DNA of 5,433 nucleotides from Elusimicrobia bacterium RIFCSPLOWO2_01_FULL_60_11 (GTDB lineage: Bacteria > Elusimicrobiota > Elusimicrobia > 2-02-FULL-39-32): assembly GCA_001800085.1 (NCBI GenBank), contig MGUS01000084.1, forward strand, positions 16,208 through 21,640. The letters are read 5' to 3'. A program made the translations under genes and the position numbers. This document shows positions 1 through 5,433 of this stretch, piece by piece. The notes beneath the pieces were generated by a model, which did not search any database, was not told the DNA's origin, and saw only the letters and a list, made by a program, of their open reading frames with translations. Positions within the stretch are counted from its first letter, which is position 1. Each line of letters opens with the position of its first letter.

Positions 1-1333
1 GGTAGAAGGATTCCACGAAGGAGAGGAACTGGCTCTCGATGTGGTTCAGGTAACCCTGGGCCGCCTTGTTGTCGGGCTGGAGCACGAGCACGGCCTGGAA
101 CTCCGTGCGGGCGTCCAGGAGATTGCCGGCCTCGAAGAACGCTTCGGCGCGGTTGAAGAGCGCCGTGGCCTGCTGGACCAGCTTTTCTTTCTGGTCGCCC
201 GCCTCCAGCTCCTTGAAGTCCTGCTGGATCTTGGCCAGGAACTTGTTGTTCTCCTCGAGCCAGGGGGCCACTCTCTGGATCTGGAAGCAGATCATGAAGG
301 CGTCCACCAGGAGGCCCTGTCCGTAAAGGGTCTTGGCCTGCTTGACCTTGGTCTTGAGCTGGTCGTCCGCGGTGGCCAGGCGGCTGGTCTTGCCGAACCT
401 GTAGATGACGGAGACCCGGTGCGTGTCGCCCACGTCCCCGAACGGGACGAAAGCGTAGTCCACGCGGAAGATGGGGTTCTCAAAGCCCACGCCGTAGGTC
501 AGCTTCTGGTCCAGGTCCTTGGCGGCTTTGTATCCGACGCGGAGATGGAACATGTTCAGCACCTTGTACTGCAGGGCCAGGGCGGGGTAGGCCCCTGAAC
601 CGAACTGCAGGACTTCGTCGAAATCAGCGGTGAGCGCTTCGCCGAACCAGGCGCGGCTCAATCCGATGCGGACCGTCTGAGGCAGGGGGCTGGATTCGCC
701 TTTGAATTTGATGCCGGGCCCCAGGTTCTGCACGGCGCCGGCGATCTTCAGACCGTCCAGATACTTGCCTTTCAGCGGGTAGTTGGCGCCCAGGTCGAGG
801 GCGAACCCCGAGGCGGATTCATCGGCGAGTTTGCGGCTCAAGATCTTCAAGGTGGCGCCGGTGGAGAGGCCTTCCACGACCCGCTCGCCCAGGACCAGTT
901 TCCAGGTCTTGGCCCAGCTGCCGCTTATAAGGATGTCGCGCGCGCTCAAAGTCCCGGTGCGGGCCCCGTTCTTGTCGAACCCTTCGATCTGGCCGTAGGT
1001 GAAGTAGTTGAGGGCGCCGGCGAATGTGCCGAACCGCGGGGTCGGGTGCGCGTAGGTGAAGACCTCCTGCCGGAGGTCGTCGATGAATTCGTTGTGCATG
1101 AAGCCCGCTTCGCGGCGGGAGAGGCCGGCGAGAAGAGAAGGGTTGTAGAACTGGGCGAAGGAATCGTTCTCGGAGGCGTACTGGGTGCCGGCCATGGCGA
1201 CGGCCTTGCCGCCCACGTCGACTTTAAGGAAATTGGCCGTGTTCTTGCCGGGGGCCGCAAAGAGCCCCGTGCCCGCCAAGGCGATGGCCAACCCGGACGC
1301 GCAGAGCCCCAGTTTCTTCATCATCGCGTTCAT
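1..1333 (-). CDS. PorV/PorQ-family outer-membrane beta-barrel protein with C-terminal TPR extension (3'-truncated)
   Basis: The frame is open from ATG 1333-1331 to the window edge: 444 complete codons, no stop seen. Residues 1-26 form a signal peptide: Lys-Lys at 6-7, a hydrophobic core, and predicted cleavage after LFA before APGK. Residues 31-71 match the PorV/PorQ N-terminal signature: NFLKVDVGGKAVAMAG, then a DSFAQFYNPSLLAGL stretch equivalent to the family's 'D-x-x-A-x-x-x-NPA' segment. Alternating beta strands follow, ending near residue 314 with VSVIYRFGK, as in an outer-membrane barrel. Residues 315-444 are helical with TPR-like units, which PorV proteins normally lack. In Bacteroidota, PorV binds C-terminal signals of type IX cargo at the outer membrane; this relative follows a gene with such a C-terminus. 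Alternative starts are ATG 1324-1322 and ATG 1321-1319. I chose 1333 for the ATGA overlap with the upstream stop, but MKKL from 1321 is an equally good signal peptide. Family is fairly sure; exact function is inferred. Confidence 0.88.
   Translation of the reverse strand, partial: MNAMMKKLGLCASGLAIALAGTGLFAAPGKNTANFLKVDVGGKAVAMAGTQYASENDSFAQFYNPSLLAGLSRREAGFMHNEFIDDLRQEVFTYAHPTPRFGTFAGALNYFTYGQIEGFDKNGARTGTLSARDILISGSWAKTWKLVLGERVVEGLSTGATLKILSRKLADESASGFALDLGANYPLKGKYLDGLKIAGAVQNLGPGIKFKGESSPLPQTVRIGLSRAWFGEALTADFDEVLQFGSGAYPALALQYKVLNMFHLRVGYKAAKDLDQKLTYGVGFENPIFRVDYAFVPFGDVGDTHRVSVIYRFGKTSRLATADDQLKTKVKQAKTLYGQGLLVDAFMICFQIQRVAPWLEENNKFLAKIQQDFKELEAGDQKEKLVQQATALFNRAEAFFEAGNLLDARTEFQAVLVLQPDNKAAQGYLNHIESQFLSFVESFY
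2..391 (-). other. TPR-type helical extension of the PorV-like protein
   Basis: Residues 315-444 follow the last barrel strand. The first likely TPR is about 330-363 (AKTLYGQGLLVDAFMIC, then VAPWLEENN). A linker helix rich in Lys, Glu and Gln follows. The second, more canonical TPR is about 392-425, with AEAFFEAGNLLDARTEF and a LQPDNKAAQGYL turn. More repeats may lie beyond the window. If the topology follows FadL-like barrels, this part faces the periplasm; that is inference. Confidence 0.7.
1330..1333 (-). promoter_or_regulatory. ATGA stop/start overlap (probable translational coupling)
   Basis: On the minus strand these four bases read ATGA. TGA ends the FN3 protein and ATG can start the PorV-like protein in the next frame. 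Such overlaps normally mean a shared mRNA and ribosome re-initiation. The coupling depends on the first of three candidate ATGs being used; the others lie 9 and 12 bases further on and would still be close enough for re-initiation. Confidence 0.65.
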
Positions 1334-4300
1334 CTTATCACCATGATCTTGCCCGTCTTCCGGTTGGACCCGCTCTCGATGATGTAGATGTAGACGTCGG
1401 ACGCCAGCGGCTCTCCGGCCGAGTTGGTCACGTCCCAGAGCACCTTGCCGTCCGTGGGGTCCATGAAATCGATCTTCTGCGCCAGCTCTCCGGCCGCGGT
1501 GAAGACGCGGATGTTGCCGGCGCTCGGGAGAAAGGCGAAGGTGATGCGGGTGTGGCTCTCCGAGGGCTTGAAGGGCACGGGGTAGGCGTAGGCGTTGGAG
1601 ACGTCGTTGTCGGGCACGCCGAAGACCGAGTAGACGGAGAAGTGGGCCACATTCGATTTAGCGGTCTTGGAATCGGAGTTGACCGTGCCGCGTGTGAGCT
1701 TCTGCCAGGTGTTGCTGACTTCATCCAGCACGAAGACCTGCAGGTTCTTGACCCTCACCCTGGGGTTGGTGCCGTCCACATACCCGTCTCCGTCCGCGTC
1801 CAGATAGGGCATGGTGACGCTGACGGGAAGGTTGAAATTGGTCTTGATGAGAGAGCCGTCTTCTTTGACCGCCACGAATTCGCGCATCGTCACGGGTTGG
1901 GCGAAGGGGCCCAGCAGGGACTTCATCTTGTCGTTGGCTTCCGTGATGGAGCTCTGGGGGGTGAACATGGGCGCGTGCCAGCCGCTGGACCTTTTGGGCC
2001 CGCCCTTGGGCGCTTGGGCCACGCCGCCGGAAAGGACGCCCACGCTCACCGTGGCCGGTTCGCTGAATGCCCCGGCGGGGATATCCACGACCGTTTGGCC
2101 GTCGTCCGCCACGATCATGTTGACGACTGCGGGGTCCAGTACCGTCTCATATTGAGCGGTATATTCCTGTGACAGGCGGTTGCCGCCCAAGTCCGTCATG
2201 GCGCTGGAAATTGTGAGTTCATAAAGCCACCCGTAGTGAAGATTCTGTTGGGGCCGGATCGTGAGTGTGCGGGTGGCGGTGTTGTAGGTAAGGGTCACGG
2301 CAGTCACCTCATATTGAGTGCCGTTCATGTTGTCGCGGAGGCCGATGAGGGTGACGTTCGCGGTGGACACCACGGTGTCGCTCTTCATGTCCTTGTCGAA
2401 TATGTAGGTGATGGACATGGAACTGCCCACGCCCAGGTAGATGCCCGTGGCCGACTGGACCGAGGAAATGGAGTTGACCTCAGCCGTGGGCTTGACCGTG
2501 TCCTCGGTGAAGACGAATGTGAAGAGCTTGGAGTCGCCCCAGTTGCCGGCGGTGTCCTTGGCCCTCACGCGGAAATAGTAAGGGACGGAGTCCCGCTTGG
2601 GGGTGCCGGATGAGACCTGGAAATAGGCCGCGGCGGTCGTGGTCATGACCGTGTAGGGCACGGCGGCATCCCCGGGATCGGTCCCCGTGGCAAAGAATAC
2701 CGAGTAGCCGGCGATGGGCGAGATCTTTCCGGAAAGCTGGCTGATGGCGCTGGTGTCGGTGGAGTCCCAGACGAAGTAGGGGTCCTGGTGGGGCGAGGCG
2801 ATGCCATCCTCTATCCCGTTGGTGTCCGTGGGCGAGAACTGGGCGGTGATACCCGAGATGACGGGAGAAGAAAGATCCACGTTGATCTTGAATTTCGCCG
2901 TTCCCAGGGCGACATGGAGCTGGGTGCCCTGGAACCCGAAAGTATCGCCCATGGCGTGGAAATACCAGGGACCCGACGCGGCGGCCTCCACCACGATGAC
3001 GTCGTTCGTCAAGAAACCCGGGTCCGAAGGAGTGACGTTGGCCGTATCGTTGGAGGTCTGGTTGAAGCGATAGTGGTAGTGGGAGGAATTGGTGGCCGTG
3101 AAGGATGTGACCGGCACGTTGATCCAGTCGGAATCCTGCAGCCCGGTCTTCCAGGCCACTTCGGGAGCCGAAGGGAATGTGACCACGGAGACGGGCACCG
3201 ATGTGCTCGTCTCGACGCCATGGCCGTTGCGGGCCTTGACGTGGATGTTGTAGACGGAACCCGAGATCATGTTGGTCATGACGACGCCCGTCGTCCCGCC
3301 CCATTGGGAGAATGTGCGCCAGACCGGCGCGGCGGATGCGTTGTTCATGTTGCCGTCCGCGGGGACATAGGTGCGGTCGTGAGGGCTGCCGGGCGGCACG
3401 GAGACGACGTTCAAGATGGAATATTGGGTGTCGTCAGGGTCGGCGGACGGATTGGTGCCGGAGCTTAAGATCAGGACCGCGATCTCAAAGCTCAAAGGCA
3501 CGGCCTGGGGCGCCGCCGGAGTGACGGCCAGAGTCCGCGTCGCGCCCGCCACCATGAAGATCACGTCGGCCGCGGGGGGTTCGCGCCAGCTGACCTGGTA
3601 GCTGTATTGGGTGTTGGTGGAAAGGTTCACGAACGTCCAGGACGAGATGCCCGCGGTCCAGGCGCCGGCGGCCGTGAGAGTGCTGGTCGAGCCCCCGGCC
3701 GTGAGGGTCGCGGATTCCACCAGGAACTCGCTGCCCGGGGGAGCCGTGTTCTCATCCCAGACGATGGTGATGGAAGAGATGCCCGTCAGGTATTCCAGGG
3801 CGGGAGCGCCGTTCGTGAGGAAGGACGATGTGAACAGGGGGTCCGTCCCCACACCCAGGCGGTTGACGGCCACCACACGGCTCTTGAAATTGGTGGAAGG
3901 GCGGATCGGTTTGAAGACGATCTGGTTGGACAAGGTCACGGACGACATCAGGACGGATGCGAAGTCGTCGGACGAGACCTCGGCCCTGTAAAGGGTGTCC
4001 GACGGATTGGAAGGATTGGTCCACGCGAAGGCCGCGGAACTCACGCCGACCCAGGTCATGCCGCCCGAGACGGGCGCGGCCGCCAATGTGGCTGTGGAGC
4101 CCAGGGGGAACCAGGCGCTGTCCAGATTGCGGCGGTTCACGGCTTTCAAGCGCATATAATAGGAAGTGTTCGGGACCATGGAGGTGCTTGTGACGGAAAG
4201 CGAGAAGGTGTCCGATGATGTCACACGGCCCACGAAGTCCGGGCTTGTGGCGAAGCGGACGGAGTAGTTGGTATCGGAGGGGTTGCTGTATGGATTCGTC

Positions 4301-5433
4301 CACGCGACCGTGATGGAAGAAACATGGATGGCGGAAGGGCCTCCCGTTCCCGGCAAGGCCGCCAGGGTGGCGGTCGTGAGCAATGCCGAGAAGTTCGAGA
4401 TGTTGCCCGCGATGTCCCTGGCGCGGACATGATAGGCGTAAGAGGTGTTGGGCAGGAGGCCCGCGTCCTCGGCGCTGTCGCTCACCTGGAAGCCGAGCGA
4501 GGTGTCGAATGAACCCGCGCCCGCGCCGGCAAGCGTCTCTTCGAAATGGTAGGGCGCCGCGGCCAGGCCGCTCATGGGGTCTGAAGCCGAGGCGGTCAAG
4601 TTCAAAGTGAAGGTGGTGGAGACCACGTTGGAGATAGAAACCCCCGCCGGAGTCGTGGTGTCGATGTTGATGGGTCCCGTGGAGACATTGGCGAGGAAAT
4701 TATGGGTTCCGCCTTCGCCTCTGACGTGGAGATAATTGGGCCCTTCCGCCGTGGCTGTGGTGATCAAGATGTTCGTCGTTGTCGAGAAGATGGGAGGGTC
4801 GGATTCCAAGGCCGTATCAAATTCGGTCGTGTTGAAACGATAGTGGAATATCCTTGAACCCGCCAGAGTGAAAGCGGCGGAGGTGACATTGACCCAGAGA
4901 TGGGCCGCCGGTGTGGAGGCGATGACGGCGGGGTCGCCCACGCCCGTGGAAGTGGATTCAGACGGAGGGCTGAAGGAAGTTTCCACAAGCAGGGAATTCC
5001 TGGCCTTGACCCTGAAGGTATAGGCGGTGTCGCCGATGAGCCCCAGGTTGGTGACCCCGGAAGCCCCGTTCCAGCCGGCATAGGTGAGCCAGACGGGAGT
5101 GGGCTGCAGAGCGCTTTCATTCGTCCCATTGGGGGCGCCCAGGTAACCGAGTAGCGTTTCATTATATATGGCGAATTCCGTGTAAGCGGGGTTGCTGAAC
5201 ACAGCGGGGTTTTGAATGGAGAGGGTGATGGATGAAATGTAGGCCATGAGGACCGTGGGAGACCCGGGAGTCACGGCCAGGGACACCGTGGCGAACTGCT
5301 GGGAATAGGCGGTCTCAAGGAAGTTCCAGTTCCTGGCCTTGACGCGGTAATACTGGGTGGTGTTGGGGGCCAGTCCGACAGGCGAGGAGGAGAGCATCGT
5401 CACCCAGGTCGTCTGGCCGAGTAACGGGGTCAT
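1330..5433 (-). CDS. Large multi-FN3 surface/secreted protein with C-terminal sorting-type domain (5'-truncated)
   Basis: 1367 codons are visible, with stop TGA at 1330-1332. The frame is open to the window edge. The ATG at 5433-5431 is probably internal: no signal peptide follows and the first ~53 residues are the back half of an FN3 module. Residue numbers count from that ATG. Order seen: partial FN3 (1-53); FN3 (55-160); HYRFN module (168-258); FN3-like (259-356); three FN3 (357-452, 453-541, 542-636); FN3 (637-751); second HYRFN module (754-855); Ig/FN3-like (857-977); Big_5-like (978-1098); unnamed beta-rich domain (1101-1275); FlgD-like sorting domain (1280-1367). FN3 hallmarks are SSIT-x-W strands, PNTSYY turns, and repeated VKARN and RARD/RAKD-xAGN motifs. 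No cysteine and no enzymatic motif are visible. Composition is rich in Ser, Thr, Asn and Ala. The likely role is an extracellular adhesin, matrix or structural protein; this is inferred from domains only and no ligand can be named. It overlaps the downstream PorV-like gene by 4 bases. Confidence 0.93.
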   Translation of the reverse strand: MTPLLGQTTWVTMLSSSPVGLAPNTTQYYRVKARNWNFLETAYSQQFATVSLAVTPGSPTVLMAYISSITLSIQNPAVFSNPAYTEFAIYNETLLGYLGAPNGTNESALQPTPVWLTYAGWNGASGVTNLGLIGDTAYTFRVKARNSLLVETSFSPPSESTSTGVGDPAVIASTPAAHLWVNVTSAAFTLAGSRIFHYRFNTTEFDTALESDPPIFSTTTNILITTATAEGPNYLHVRGEGGTHNFLANVSTGPINIDTTTPAGVSISNVVSTTFTLNLTASASDPMSGLAAAPYHFEETLAGAGAGSFDTSLGFQVSDSAEDAGLLPNTSYAYHVRARDIAGNISNFSALLTTATLAALPGTGGPSAIHVSSITVAWTNPYSNPSDTNYSVRFATSPDFVGRVTSSDTFSLSVTSTSMVPNTSYYMRLKAVNRRNLDSAWFPLGSTATLAAAPVSGGMTWVGVSSAAFAWTNPSNPSDTLYRAEVSSDDFASVLMSSVTLSNQIVFKPIRPSTNFKSRVVAVNRLGVGTDPLFTSSFLTNGAPALEYLTGISSITIVWDENTAPPGSEFLVESATLTAGGSTSTLTAAGAWTAGISSWTFVNLSTNTQYSYQVSWREPPAADVIFMVAGATRTLAVTPAAPQAVPLSFEIAVLILSSGTNPSADPDDTQYSILNVVSVPPGSPHDRTYVPADGNMNNASAAPVWRTFSQWGGTTGVVMTNMISGSVYNIHVKARNGHGVETSTSVPVSVVTFPSAPEVAWKTGLQDSDWINVPVTSFTATNSSHYHYRFNQTSNDTANVTPSDPGFLTNDVIVVEAAASGPWYFHAMGDTFGFQGTQLHVALGTAKFKINVDLSSPVISGITAQFSPTDTNGIEDGIASPHQDPYFVWDSTDTSAISQLSGKISPIAGYSVFFATGTDPGDAAVPYTVMTTTAAAYFQVSSGTPKRDSVPYYFRVRAKDTAGNWGDSKLFTFVFTEDTVKPTAEVNSISSVQSATGIYLGVGSSMSITYIFDKDMKSDTVVSTANVTLIGLRDNMNGTQYEVTAVTLTYNTATRTLTIRPQQNLHYGWLYELTISSAMTDLGGNRLSQEYTAQYETVLDPAVVNMIVADDGQTVVDIPAGAFSEPATVSVGVLSGGVAQAPKGGPKRSSGWHAPMFTPQSSITEANDKMKSLLGPFAQPVTMREFVAVKEDGSLIKTNFNLPVSVTMPYLDADGDGYVDGTNPRVRVKNLQVFVLDEVSNTWQKLTRGTVNSDSKTAKSNVAHFSVYSVFGVPDNDVSNAYAYPVPFKPSESHTRITFAFLPSAGNIRVFTAAGELAQKIDFMDPTDGKVLWDVTNSAGEPLASDVYIYIIESGSNRKTGKIMVIR
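1333..1596 (-). other. FlgD-like / type-IX-style C-terminal sorting domain of the FN3 protein
   Basis: Residues 1280-1367 carry the standard layout of these domains. A YPVPFKP opening (usual consensus YPNPF) is followed by a strand ending ITFAFLPSAG, then NIRVFTAAGEL, then a LWDVTNSAGEPLASDVYIY segment, and a terminal GKIMVIR. It is the extreme C-terminus, where type A sorting signals of T9SS cargo and FlgD Ig-like domains lie. Similar domains occur in phyla with no full T9SS described, so the export route cannot be read from this alone. Confidence 0.82.
1338..1342 (-). promoter_or_regulatory. Weak Shine-Dalgarno-like GGTGA before the PorV-like gene
   Basis: GGTGA sits inside the last codons of the upstream gene, with a 4-base spacer (TAAG) to the ATG at 1333. 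The spacer is short for a classical ribosome binding site. Its distance to the ATGs at 1324 and 1321 (13 and 16 bases) is too long. It therefore mildly favours the first ATG, possibly with coupling doing most of the work. Confidence 0.35.
1609..2133 (-). other. Unnamed beta-rich domain with acidic DxDxDG loop
   Basis: Residues 1101-1275 lie between the Big_5-like and sorting domains. The region has a DIPAGAFSEPATVSV motif resembling the 'P-x-G-A-x' entry of ZU5-like domains. A flexible Gly/Pro/Lys-rich stretch follows at about 1132-1160. Next is the acidic loop DADGDGYVDG at 1212-1221 and a closing VAHFSVYSVFG strand. The loop spacing (D1212, D1214, D1216, D1220) fits a calcium-binding EF-hand/dockerin-type loop. 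The ZU5-like assignment is tentative. Confidence 0.5.
2140..2502 (-). other. Big_5-like (SbsA Ig-like) domain
   Basis: Residues 978-1098 start at KPTAEV, run through the strand MSITYIFDKDM (typically 'f-x-F-S-x-x-m' in Big_5), and end with YELTISSAMTDLGGNRL and a Y-x-x-x-Y-x-T strand. The 'D-x-x-G-N-x-L' motif near the end is the strongest mark of this family, which is common in surface-layer and secreted proteins. In this protein it forms the transition from the FN3 array to the C-terminal region. Confidence 0.7.
2503..3525 (-). repeat. Three-module protein repeat, copy B (FN3 + HYRFN + Ig/FN3-like)
   Basis: Residues 637-977. Module 1 contains APVWRTFSQWGGTTGV, then VYNIHVKARNGHGVETS. Module 2 contains DWINVPVTSFTA, YHYRFN, a GPWYFHAMGD strand and a closing INVDLSSP. 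Module 3 closes with FRVRAKDTAGN. It matches copy A module by module, with longer loops in modules 2 and 3. Three ordinary FN3 modules (357-636) separate the copies. Confidence 0.65.
4366..5271 (-). repeat. Three-module protein repeat, copy A (FN3 + HYRFN + FN3-like)
   Basis: Residues 55-356. Module 1 contains PTPVWLTYAGWNGASGV, then AYTFRVKARNSLLVETS. Module 2 contains LWVNVTSAAFTL, FHYRFN, a GPNYLHV strand and a closing INIDTTTP. Module 3 closes with HVRARDIAGN. The same order and motifs recur in copy B. The similarity is at protein level and diverged; I see no long exact DNA repeat between them. Confidence 0.65.

Noticed and set aside
41..598. Plus-strand open frame of 185 codons
   Set aside because: It lies wholly antisense to the PorV-like gene, whose signal peptide, family motifs and TPRs are clear. 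The translation shows no recognisable domain and is a GC-driven shadow.
1298..1306. Cys11 of the PorV-like protein as a lipoprotein attachment site
   Set aside because: The preceding residues (KKLGL) do not fit a lipobox and there is no hydrophobic segment before the cysteine. A signal peptidase I site after LFA fits better.
1325..1340. Terminator or promoter between the two genes
   Set aside because: The genes overlap; there is no intergenic sequence and no hairpin with a T-run on the minus strand.
1552..2172. Plus-strand open frame of 206 codons
   Set aside because: It is antisense to the unnamed C-terminal domain of the FN3 protein. Its Gly/His/Val/Asp-rich translation looks like a reversed-frame artefact.
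2480..3304. Minus-strand open frame of 274 codons in another frame
   Set aside because: It overlaps the FN3 coding frame on the same strand. Its Arg/His/Gly-rich translation has no domain structure, whereas the main frame has continuous domains.
2788..3468. Plus-strand open frame of 226 codons
   Set aside because: It is antisense to conserved HYRFN and FN3 modules; composition is biased and no motif is visible.
3607..4218. Plus-strand open frame of 203 codons
   Set aside because: It is antisense to three FN3 modules, with low-complexity Gly/Arg/His composition.
5431..5433. ATG at the window edge as the true start of the FN3 protein
   Set aside because: No signal peptide follows, it falls inside an FN3 module, and it is at the last base of the window, so the gene almost certainly continues upstream.

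Overview
The whole window is coding on the minus strand. It holds two genes that overlap by four bases, and both run off the window. Reading 5'->3' on the minus strand, the first is the 3' part (1367 codons) of a very large cell-surface or secreted protein. It is built from fibronectin type III (FN3) and related beta-sandwich modules and ends in a FlgD-like/T9SS-type-A-like C-terminal sorting domain. The second, whose 5' end is in the window, is a PorV/PorQ-family outer-membrane beta-barrel protein with a signal peptide and a C-terminal TPR-type helical extension; it is cut by base 1.

Organism: the sequence is GC-rich (roughly 60% by eye). An outer-membrane barrel plus a C-terminal sorting-type domain indicates a diderm (Gram-negative) bacterium. 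Strings of FN3 modules with 'RVKARN'/'NTSYY' motifs, a 'YPxPF...GKIMVIR' C-terminus and a PorV/PorQ relative are typical of deep-branching, mostly metagenome-derived phyla. Elusimicrobiota is my best guess, with Omnitrophota, Fibrobacterota or another FCB-related group as alternatives. The taxon is an inference; no rRNA or universal marker gene is present.

Layout: bases 1333-5433 are FN3 modules at the right-hand end, then two copies of a three-module block separated by three further FN3 modules, then a Big_5-like domain, an unnamed beta-rich domain with an acidic DxDxDG loop, and the C-terminal sorting-type domain. Bases 1-1333 are the PorV-like gene. The stop codon of the first gene and the first ATG of the second share ATGA at 1330-1333. 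There is no intergenic DNA, and I see no promoter, terminator, RNA gene, mobile element or CRISPR.

How they may work together: in Bacteroidota type IX secretion, PorV is the outer-membrane shuttle that receives cargo carrying a C-terminal signal. Here a cargo-like protein and a PorV relative are adjacent and apparently translationally coupled. The simplest hypothesis is a dedicated exoprotein and outer-membrane partner pair. The window alone does not prove this.
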